From NCBI RefSeq assembly GCF_042100115.1, contig NC_091272.1, positions 4,526,001-4,590,000 of the forward strand: a stretch of DNA of 64,000 nt. The letters run 5' to 3'. How positions within the stretch are numbered: the first letter of the stretch is position 1; the number at the start of each line of letters is the position of its first letter. Shown here piece by piece: positions 55,830 through 64,000 of this stretch. The notes beneath the pieces are model-generated. The model ran no database searches. It was given only the letters and a program-made list of their open reading frames with translations, and was not told where the DNA came from. This DNA is from Alternaria dauci. Taxonomy: Eukaryota > Ascomycota > Dothideomycetes > Pleosporales > Pleosporaceae. The translations under genes were made by a program, and so were the position numbers.

Positions 55830-57008
55830 GACTGGAGAGTGACAGTTATCCAGGCCGCACAGAAACGATCTAAATGACTCGATGGAAAGAGACAGAAAAG
55901 AAGTTACGCGATTTCACATCTTCATTATACAGACGCGGCTTGGATATCCACGGGATGCCGCATCAAAGCTAGCGGCACACCATTCCAGCGTGCCAAACCT
56001 CTGCCAACTGCAAGCGAGGCCGTAGGCCAATCCAAGTTTCTAGGCATAGTACTCGCACACCTTTGGCGTACATTTGTGATTGGCGCATTGGGCTTAACAC
56101 GCCGTGGGGGACTGATGTTGGGATGGACTGCGCGCGGAGAATAGGCGCTAAAGCGGAACAAGTTTAGTGCGGCCATGACATAATCGTGAAAAACTTTCCC
56201 TGTCGAGGGTCGCGTCTTCTTCCGCTTGCTCTGCCCAACCACATATGTGGCACCATCGTCACACGCGTGTGAAGTTTGTGTACTCATGTCGTACACAATC
56301 TGGATATCATACATGCGCTGATTTCGCCATCTTCATGAGAGAGCGAAGCGAAGCGCGCCATAGACGCGAACCTTTAGAAGCCAGCGTTGCCTTTTCGTAG
56401 AATGGTCTCCTGCCTCGCTCAATCCGCTGTTCCATCAGCAGATTTCGAGCTGGATGCATCCCATTTCCTTCCAGGAGATGGTTTGTACGAGACAAGAGTA
56501 AATGCGACGATCTTTGAGTACGGAACCGCCTGAAACCATGTGTCGGACCTCTGTAATTTATCTGTCGGGACATATTATGCTTCTTGTCATGAACTGATTT
56601 TGGGATGGTAGGAAATATGTGACGGATGCGTGAATGGCGTTACTTGTTGATAACAAAACGTTTCGCTAATGAACCTGTTGACCATCTCCGTAAGCTCCCG
56701 AGTCCCATCATCGTCGGTATGCTCGGCCCAGGAATGAATGCTCTGATCACCGAAGCCTCTAGATGCATGATGAGTATGTCCAAGAAAGGTGTGCATTTGT
56801 CCCAAAGCAGCAAGAGACTAACAGTCTTTTGTACAGGTTGCCCATAAAGCAGCAATTCTCCGGTGAATCTGGTTCGCCCCAAATATATGGCAGTGCAATG
56901 TGTTGACGTTCCAGCGTTGGAAATGATGTCAGTTGTACAAAGAGTCGTTTGTACTCTGTGGTTGTGGTCTGAAATTCGCGCTTATACAGTCCGCCGAGCA
57001 TGGCTTGA
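55830..57008. other. Intergenic region
   Basis: About 1.2 kb between the permease promoter and the end of the broken rhodopsin-like gene. Short frames on both strands have no recognised features. Confidence 0.4.
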
Positions 57009-58380
57009 TCATTCCACCCGCACGCTCTTTGTGACCGTAATACCTGCAATCTTCCGCCTCTCATCACGCGGTAAGATACTTTCCTGGCTGCTCTTCGTCC
57101 GATCGAAGACCCATCTATCATTGCGCTCCTTCGGACGTGACGTGACCTTGACCACTCCTTTCGAGCCATATTCTATCAAGGCAAAGCCGTCGTCGGTCAC
57201 CAGGCGCACCTGTCTATGATAACCATCCGTAGTTGTCGATTTCGACTTTCCGGTCAAACCTCGGACATTGTCGTGAAACCAGCTAAACAGTGGCTTGAGA
57301 GCTGGCAGAGACGCTGCGATGATACCCATGTCGAGCTCGATGAAGTTCCATATAGAATACGAGTCATAGATGTATGGCTCCGGGACTCCGAACTGACTAG
57401 AGGAAAGCTGTCTAACAATCCCAGCCACAGCAGCGAATATACCAAGAGAGAGAACGGCGACGAGGGAGAGTCGCGTACGGAGCGGCATCTGGAGCTTCCA
57501 CTGTTCTTGTCAGTGTCATTGTCGTTGCAATGACGAATGCTTGAAAGGGTCGAACGTACGACCAATGGTACAGGAGCGAGAGCGAGGAGGAAATCGGTAG
57601 AGATGTTTACAACTACAAATGCATTAACGTTATGCAGAACTACGAGTGGTTGTCTGTGGAAGTTGAAAAACTTACTTCCATTGAACAGTCCAATAGCATC
57701 GAAAGTGTCGCCGCTAAAGCATTTTGCGGTCCCTGTCCCGATGGGCGGCGGTTGCAAGTCGATATCCCACGCAGCTGCGATCGGATTACACTGGAAAATC
57801 TGGATTTCATAGGTCAGCGACTCATCTTCAGTCAGTTGACCAATTGAAGTAACATAACGTACCAATGTCCCCAAACTTGCCAATAAAAAAGGAACCAGGA
57901 AGCAGATTACACCCCAAAGAAACCAGACTTGTGCTCTTTTCGTGACCAGACGTAACAGGAAAAGACACACCGAGACCTTGACCAGAACGATTCCGACACT
58001 GACGGTTGTCATATGTACTAGACGAAACTTCAGGAGCTGTATATATCGTGCTTTGTCGAAAGTGATCACAGCAACGTGCTTCCCGACGCCTAATTGAATC
58101 TCGGTCACGTACGCTGCAAAGCACACTGTTGCGAATACCTGACATCAACGTGTAAGTTACTCTCGTCACAAGCACTCAGTATCAGAATACTGACCAGACA
58201 CACGACCATCGTCTAATCGTCCCATCGGAACGACTTTACAACAAGAGCTCGTACATAACATCTTCCTAAAACAACTAATGCCGCTGTTGCATAGATGGGT
58301 GCGACCTGTGCTAGGAGCGTTGACCCATTACTGTATGCAATGAACTCTGCGGTCATCCTCGGCGGAGATTTATCGGCCAT
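57009..58380 (-). pseudogene. Rhodopsin/PTH11-like membrane protein gene with in-frame TAG
   Basis: Five exons can be joined in phase on the minus strand (58380-58195, 58138-57863, 57799-57676, 57612-57560, 57500-57009), giving 376 codons. The product would have the fungal rhodopsin layout: KSFRWDD motif after the second helix, VFATVCFAAYVTEIQLGVG, LVTKRAQVWFLWG, FQCNPIAAAWD, NISTDFLLALAPVPLVWKLQ and SIWNFIELDMGIIAASLPAL. Codon 56 (58215-58213) is TAG exactly where the family normally has Trp after WDD. All splice sites and the remaining frame look intact, so the loss is recent, a sequencing error, or bypassed by readthrough or by starting at the ATG two codons later, which would delete the first two helices. 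A relative without the defect lies at 3757-5269. Confidence 0.8.
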
Positions 58381-60245
58381 AGTGCCTGAATTTATGAGAC
58401 AATTGACAGACGTTACGAAGAAAAAAAGATATCAATCGATCACCTTGGCTGAATCATGCTTCTTGTGCTTTTACAGCTCCTCAGAAGCGGCTGACTCAAT
58501 ACGGGTTGCATTAGCAGCCTGTCGAGGAAAGACGGGACATGGCTTCAACAAAGTTTCGCTTGTGACCCTCCAGAGAAAGTAGTGGCTGGAACCGTAGGAT
58601 CAGGGATTACATGCCGTTTCAAAGTGTGCGAATGCCAGGAGTGAATGCATGCTACAAGGGATCCGTTGTGACAAGGTTGCCATGACCATAGCCAAAGTCA
58701 TGAAGCTTCTCGCTCTAGCATTTGATTTGAGCTGCAAATATCGGAGAGCAGACATTCTCAAGAAGTCGTCATCATGATGCGACCTACATGCATTTTGCAT
58801 ATGAGATGTGCTCTGCTTAGCTACAGGAGTAGTAGCATCGATCCACATTCGCTCAGCGATGGATACATCTCCACAAGTCAAGCCTGACAAGATCCAACCA
58901 TAAGGACATTGTACCTAGGTAGTGTATGGTAGGAAGATCAGCCGATGGAATGGCATCTGTGTTCTGGTCAGCGCGATGATGGACTCATTACAGCGTTGCA
59001 AGGTCTGCCAGAATGTGGGGCCCTGCTGACATATGAAGCAAATACCGGTATTCGAGGCTCGAATTCGGGCACGCAGCACTGCAGCTCAAAGGCAAACCTG
59101 ACTCGTCACTATGAGTAATTCGACATAAATTCGACTGTAGGATTGAGGTCCTGTCACAAGAGGATTGACATCCAGGACAAGGCTTTCTCTGTGTTGCACT
59201 ATTGGGGGAAAGGCGCGCAGCTAGGCAAAATGTGGGGACGGAATCGGGACCGGAACCGGAAGAATGGATCCGAGGAGGGCACCGTCCATGCCTGCCGCCA
59301 AGGCGGTATGCCTTGGCAAGACGTGGGAGTCGTCTTGCGGCTTTGAAGCTCGAATGAAGTTAACCTCTTGCGCAATCCAGTCCCGCCGTGATGCGCGTAA
59401 CCGCGTCTCAACTTCCAGGGCCGGCTAGCTGCTCCGAACGGTCATTAAATCCTTCCAATGCCACTGTACCGACGTTCGTTATTGCCGACACTGTTCCTCG
59501 TAAGACACCTTCGCTAATTACTCTCGGCAAAGCAATGTAAGCCCTCCCTTCGATGAAAAGAACGAATTTTTTCCACGATGTATGAGCAAATGTGCTTTAC
59601 TCCAAATCTGCAGCCGACTATGCGAGGCACCCCACTGCGATTGACGGCACGCTGCGAGGATGCTCGCTGCTCGCCTTATACAAGTCCTCGGAGACGGCAT
59701 CAAGAGGCCGGGTAAGTACTGGAACCAGGATAGATTCCTGTTGGGATAAGGCATGCGAGTCAGCACATGAGTTCTCTGCTGGCAGTCCAATCAATATACC
59801 TTCCACAGGGCCAAATTGCCACGCGAGAACTATCCGCCTTGAACAAGTCGTGTTAATTATTCCATACCGCGACGGCGATCCCAGTCCGCCTCCTCGGGTA
59901 GGCAGTGCTTTTGATTTGACTGGAAAAATTGCCAGTGGCCGACTGTTCCTTCCACTCTCAGGCCTATGAACCTTTCCTATTCCTTCTTCAAGCCCCACCC
60001 CAAGAATGGGAACTGGGGAGCCTTCACGTGCAACGACTCGCCACTGCAAGCATCCCGCCATAGGAGCATCCTTAATTACCCTGCCGTGGAACAGTCGACA
60101 GAACCTAGACTCTTCTGGCCACTTATGTCAATGCGGGAAAGGGTGCCAGGGTTTCTTGACGGATAGTACGATGAATTGCTGTAGAGTATAAGGTATCGCT
60201 TCTCCATGGTCAATTGATAGCCGCATACAGTTGTGATTTAACAAT
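58381..60245. other. Intergenic region with divergent promoters
   Basis: About 1.9 kb between the broken rhodopsin-like gene and the tyrosinase gene. No supported gene. A TATA-like box lies close to the tyrosinase start (60187-60192). Confidence 0.4.
60187..60192 (+). promoter_or_regulatory. TATA-like box (TATAAG) before the tyrosinase gene
   Basis: TATAAG sits 54 bases before the tyrosinase ATG. Position fits a core promoter element but the match is short. Confidence 0.3.
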
Positions 60246-61716
60246 ATGAAGCTCTCCAGCGTCCTAGTGGCGGCACTAGCCACTACCACCAGCGCAAAGC
60301 CTAAGCCTCAGGAAGTGGATTCCCTGGCTGCTCAAGGCCTACACAAACTGGAGGCCTACTATTCCAAAAACGCATTGCCGAATCCAAAGACGTGTACTCT
60401 AGATAACGTAGCTGTACGGCGGGAATGGTATCCAAACTCATATCACTTTTACGGTACTTCAGCTCACAAATCTCAGGTCAACCTTGAGCAAGTCGGAGAG
60501 GCACAGCTACATTGACGCAGTCAAGTGTCTAGCGAAGCTACCAGCGAAGACGCCTGCTGCAATCGCTTCGGGTGCAAAGAGCCGATACGATGATCTAGTC
60601 GTGACCCATATCCAGCAAGCCTTCACAATCCATGGAACAGCCAATTTTTTGACATGGCATCGCTATTACACGTGGGCGTTTGAACAAATGCTGAGAAAAG
60701 AATGCGGCTATAAAGGCTACCAGCCGTATTACAACTGGTGAGAAACTTCCATATGCAATTCACGTGTAAGACAAATGCTGACTTCCTACGCCAATATCTA
60801 GGGGCTACTGGGCGGATAATCCCAAAGCCTCACCCTTCTTCGACGGTAGCGACACAAGCATGTCAGGAGACGGCTCCTATGTCGCCGGAAGATCCTCAGT
60901 CTGTTTCCCATCAAACGAAATGTGCTACATTCAGCTGCAACCCGGAAGTGGGGTAAGAGATATTCCCGTACAAACTGAGTTTGAGACATATACTGACTTT
61001 CTACACCCACATCTTAGGGTGGATGCGTGACATCAGGACCATTCAAAGAGTACGCACTACCCTTTCCAGTTCCCTTCATCACATTTCAATCAGCCGCTAA
61101 TCCATTCTCTCTTAAGCTGGAAAATCAACATGGGCCCATTGGCAGCAGTCTCCCAGCCCCCTCCAAAAGCCAACCCTCAACCTGATGGCCTAGGTTATAA
61201 CCCCCGCTGCCTTAGCCGTGATATCAGCCTGCAATCCGCCAACGAGACGCGCGATGACGTTGTCGCCGCTCTGATCAGAGACCAAAAGGATATCGAGAGT
61301 TTTCAAAATGTGTTTGGAGGAGAATTCGCAAAAGGAAAGATGGGCGCTCATGTCGGTGGGCACAACACTATAGGTGGTGATGCCGGATCGGACTTTATCA
61401 ATTCGCCTGCGGATCCGGCATTCTTCCCGCATCATGCGATGGTAAGCTGTGGCTGTACGAAATGCATATGAGACATATACTGACCTCGTGTCTTCGTAAT
61501 TTGCAGGTCGACCGCGTGTACTGGACTTGGCAGAATCTCGATCTTGCGAAGAGAAAGGATGCGATTGCCGGCGGTGTATCAGGTGTTGGGGACGGAGGGG
61601 CGAGGGGAACACTGGATGATGTTTTGACCTTGGGGGAGTATGTTGGGGTGGGAAACATAACCATCAGGGATGCGATGAGTACTATCGGGGGTCCATTTTG
61701 CTACGTGTATGCGTAG
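60246..61716 (+). CDS. Secreted tyrosinase / catechol-oxidase-like copper enzyme
   Basis: Six exons (60246-60427, 60477-60737, 60802-60952, 61018-61049, 61117-61441, 61507-61716) encode 386 residues in continuous phase. Type-3 copper enzymes oxidise phenols or diphenols to quinones. A signal peptide (MKLSSVLVAALATTTSA) indicates secretion. CuA ligands are His105, His113 and His122 in HIQQAFTIHGTANFLTWHR. CuB ligands are His287 and His291 in GAHVGGHNTIGGD and a His pair at 314-315 in DPAFFPHHAMVDRVYWTWQ. Other family blocks are ECGYKGYQPYYNW and NPRCLSRDI. It is short and lacks the C-terminal shielding domain of melanin-type tyrosinases. Three of its five introns (2, 3 and 5) belong to one sequence family, and one nearly equals an aminotransferase intron at 14607-14670. 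The gene converges on the DUF7730 gene 168 bases away. Confidence 0.92.
60738..60801 (+). repeat. Tyrosinase intron 2, divergent member of the introner-like family
   Basis: A 64-base intron with the region TGTAAGACAAATGCTGAC, a variant of the core seen in introns 3 and 5, and a similar pyrimidine/ACGCC tail before the acceptor. Weaker match than the other members. Confidence 0.5.
60953..61017 (+). repeat. Tyrosinase intron 3, member of the introner-like family
   Basis: A 65-base intron sharing the exact 16-base core TGAGACATATACTGAC with intron 5, at a similar distance from the acceptor (20 versus 22 bases). The 5' halves have diverged. Confidence 0.65.
61442..61506 (+). repeat. Tyrosinase intron 5, introner-like (65 nt)
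   Basis: Nearly identical end to end with aminotransferase intron 2 (14607-14670, minus strand). Both copies are sense-oriented in their host genes, and both end with ATTTGCAG. Confidence 0.8.
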
Positions 61717-61884
61717 ATTCTGTTGTGGTCCACCCGATACTTGATACACGAAAGTTCATGATTGTACTCAGGTACCTTCAGTGGAATTCGAGCACGTATT
61801 ACATTCACCATCCAGCAACCCGAAAAAGTACTCTAGCTATACCCGCCAAGATGACTCTTTCACCTAACTCATACATGTTCAATC

Positions 61885-63327
61885 TCAAGGTATCACGTCA
61901 CCAGCGCCCGCCGTTTCCGAGTGCGTACCGCTCGAGCCGTTAAATTCCAGACTAACTTCCACCCCATATATTTTCCTAAACCTTGTCCTCGCATCCTGCG
62001 TTACAGGATCAAGCACCAACTCCTCTGGGAATGTGGAGAGTAACTGCTCGACCTGTCTCCTCCCCGGTGACAAAATGCACACCATCTTAATTTCGGTCAT
62101 GGGGGTAGACGAAGTAGACTTGGCAGTTGTTGTTGGCGGCGTTATTCTCGTGGGTGATTTGTCAGAGGAATATTGTAGTTTCAGAATTTCAACGGCTTTA
62201 CTCCTTGCTCCGGGTTTACGGTTTAGTACGTCGCTCAGTTGCAGACAGAGCGACTCAACGACGAGTTTGAAGCGGCTGAAACGGATGAATGAGGAATATA
62301 GTCTGTGTGGATCAGGTCCGTTTGTTACACCAGTAGCAAGCGGAGTCTGCTGAACAGGAATAGCGGTCTCGCCTTGTTGGAGATGTTGCGCTAGCGGACT
62401 AGGATTTGGTGGGTGATTGTGCTGGCCATGTGCATGGGGTACTGGGGGTGCATGACCACCCAAGCCTAACGCTCCTTGCATGAATTGTGGAAACGGCATT
62501 GCTGGAGCTGGCGGAGGTGGTGGAGGAATCTGGTTCGCGTTACCAGTGGTATGAGCATGGCCTGCACCACCAACAATCTGTGTGCTGACGAAGACTTGGT
62601 TTCCGGCGTGTTGGGATTGTTGTTGAAGAGTAACGTGCCCACCGTTTGGGGTAGCCCCTCCTTGGATTCCTCCTGCAGGACCAACCAATCCGCCATGCGG
62701 ATCTGTCAGTAGGCGTGATATGAAATGGGGGCACATTGTCAATCCGAGAAATATCCAGAGACTCCTCAGCTTTGGCAGATCTTGTCTAAGACCCCTGTCT
62801 CCAGACCTGCTCCCCAGGTACCGTGTCCATAGTCCCAGGTCTTTGTCTTTTATCCGGAGGTACACGCTCTGTATGTTGACAGAGGCGGGCGACGCGACAA
62901 CACGAAAGACGTTGCAATCACTGGGGTGTGTAAACAGGAACTTGTTCTGCGAGTACAGAATATCCACCGCTTCATTGTGGATTTGTTTGTTTGTCCGGAC
63001 AAGGTTTACGTTGATACTACGGGTTATGTCGGGCGGAGATTCGGGCGCTGGAGCAGGCCATAATAACGGGTTACTAGAAACCAACGCGTACGTATAGACG
63101 CGATCGCGGAGTTCTCTCGGCAAAGACAAGAGGAGGCAAAATGACGGATCGACTTGAGTTTGCGCTTGTAGGCCTGTGGGCGTGGGGCGGGCGGCGCTAT
63201 GCGATGGGTTGCGGAGGCGCGTTGGGCGACTTGGTGATTGCGGCGCGTCAATCATAGTGGTATCAGAAGAACTGCTGCTGTTGGAAGAGGAACGCGACCG
63301 CGATGGTGTCGAAGTGCGGGAAGCCAT
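61885..63327 (-). CDS. DUF7730-type (F-box-like) fungal protein
   Basis: A single-exon protein of 480 residues. A Ser/Arg-rich N-terminus (1-60) is followed by the block LLSLPRELRDRVYTYAL and by LVRTNKQIHNEAVDILYSQNKFLF, the arrangement found in the large Pezizomycotina family DUF7730, whose first part resembles an F-box. A region rich in Gly, Gln, His and Pro (about 230-325) separates this from a C-terminal segment (SSFIRFSRFKLVVESLCLQLSD) with a Ser/Thr-rich end. The role is unknown; F-box-like members might act as ubiquitin-ligase adaptors, which is inference. The ATG at 63327 is the first in frame. The low-complexity middle stays in frame but could include a missed intron. Confidence 0.8.
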   Translation of the reverse strand: MASRTSTPSRSRSSSNSSSSSDTTMIDAPQSPSRPTRLRNPSHSAARPTPTGLQAQTQVDPSFCLLLSLPRELRDRVYTYALVSSNPLLWPAPAPESPPDITRSINVNLVRTNKQIHNEAVDILYSQNKFLFTHPSDCNVFRVVASPASVNIQSVYLRIKDKDLGLWTRYLGSRSGDRGLRQDLPKLRSLWIFLGLTMCPHFISRLLTDPHGGLVGPAGGIQGGATPNGGHVTLQQQSQHAGNQVFVSTQIVGGAGHAHTTGNANQIPPPPPPAPAMPFPQFMQGALGLGGHAPPVPHAHGQHNHPPNPSPLAQHLQQGETAIPVQQTPLATGVTNGPDPHRLYSSFIRFSRFKLVVESLCLQLSDVLNRKPGARSKAVEILKLQYSSDKSPTRITPPTTTAKSTSSTPMTEIKMVCILSPGRRQVEQLLSTFPEELVLDPVTQDARTRFRKIYGVEVSLEFNGSSGTHSETAGAGDVIP

Positions 63328-64000
63328 CCTTTCTGGTTTCGGATGGAAGCGCTTGCTGATAAATAGCCTGGTGGGGCTGTGAAGTGATGCAACGGTACGT
63401 AGGGCAACGGTAGGGCGTGGTGGTGGTAGCAGTGCAGCAGTATTGTAGTACTGTGCTGCGCACGATCTGGCGAAAGCAGGGACGCGTGTTTCACGTTCTT
63501 ATCATGTGCGAAACGATGGAGAATGCGAATGTCAGAGACAATCCACGCTTGGCCAGAACAAGAGCAAGGGAAAAGTGTTGAGTGGCTGCAACCTGTGCCT
63601 CGTTCCTCCACCACCCGGTGATGAGGTAAAATCCAACACCCCACACTTGCACTGCTGTGCTGCCATCATCGTCCAACCGCTGAGAATATGGCCGTGGCTA
63701 GACCGATGCCGATCAATGTTCGCGCTACCCAATTACTTCCCAGCAAAACCCAACACGGCTATTCCCGGTGCGGTAAATGCGCCTTCGATATTTCTAGACT
63801 GTCTTTTCCCTTCCTACCCAGGCAGCTGTGCCTCTCTTTTCCTGGCTGTCACCAAAATTGCCGCCGGTTCCTCACAAGCTGTTTAGTGAGCTGCTTCGCG
63901 ATGCGGTGCGGAGCGGGGAACCGAGCTTGGATCTTATTACAATTGCCCGGCTCGCCCTTTGATCAGCGTGCACCGCCACGCCTCAAGATGCTCAGATTTA
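63328..64000. other. Right-edge region upstream of the DUF7730 gene
   Basis: About 670 bases with the promoter of the DUF7730 gene. Overlapping short frames on both strands are not supported. No other feature recognised before the window ends. Confidence 0.4.

Noticed and set aside
54207..61716. Permease, receptor-like gene and tyrosinase as a metabolite gene cluster
   Set aside because: No synthase, terpene cyclase, P450 or other backbone enzyme is present; the gene for the receptor-like protein is broken; proximity alone is not enough.

Overview
The window reads as nuclear DNA of a filamentous ascomycete (Pezizomycotina). The evidence is genes broken by short 45-170 nt GT..AG introns with CTAAC-like branch sites, and fungus-specific families: HET, PTH11/rhodopsin-type membrane proteins, a Zn(II)2Cys6 factor, a GH55 glucanase, a tyrosinase and a DUF7730 protein. 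A Dothideomycete (Pleosporales-like) origin is my inference, partly because near-identical introns resembling introner-like elements are present. I built spliced models by hand; every multi-exon model given keeps reading phase across all junctions.

Layout. 0-8.3 kb: tail of a membrane protein, APC10/Doc1 (-), a five-exon rhodopsin/PTH11-like membrane protein (+), and the TruD-type pseudouridine synthase Pus7 (-). 8.8-15 kb: a GH55 beta-1,3-glucanase (-), possibly with an upstream membrane-anchoring exon, and an eight-exon class I/II aminotransferase (-). 16-27.4 kb: an 871-aa conserved fungal protein, a mitochondrial sideroflexin, the ER Hsp70-like chaperone Lhs1 and a 711-aa protein with coiled coil and membrane segment, all on +. 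27.9-31.6 kb: a UCHL5/Uch2-type deubiquitinase (-) divergent from a sulfatase (+). 31.6-35.5 kb is gene-poor. 35.6-37.4 kb: a Zn(II)2Cys6 transcription factor (-). 37.4-42.8 kb is gene-poor. 42.9-45.8 kb: transportin Kap104 (-). 47.5-50.4 kb: a HET protein with two C-terminal membrane segments (-). 52-55.8 kb: an Ssh4/Ear1-type SPRY adaptor (+) convergent with a Dal5-type MFS permease (-). 57-58.4 kb: a second rhodopsin/PTH11-like gene (-) carrying an in-frame TAG. 60.2-63.3 kb: a secreted tyrosinase (+) convergent with a DUF7730 protein (-).

How the genes relate. There is no obvious operon or metabolite cluster. Most genes are single-copy housekeeping genes (APC/C, tRNA modification, nuclear import, ER folding, proteasome-linked deubiquitination, endosomal sorting) interleaved with accessory genes for environment sensing, cell-wall turnover, sulfate ester use, allorecognition and phenol oxidation.

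The most unusual observation is that an intron of the aminotransferase gene (about 14.6 kb) and one of the tyrosinase gene (about 61.5 kb) are about 85% identical over their whole length although the genes are unrelated. Two further tyrosinase introns share the core, which points to a mobile intron family.
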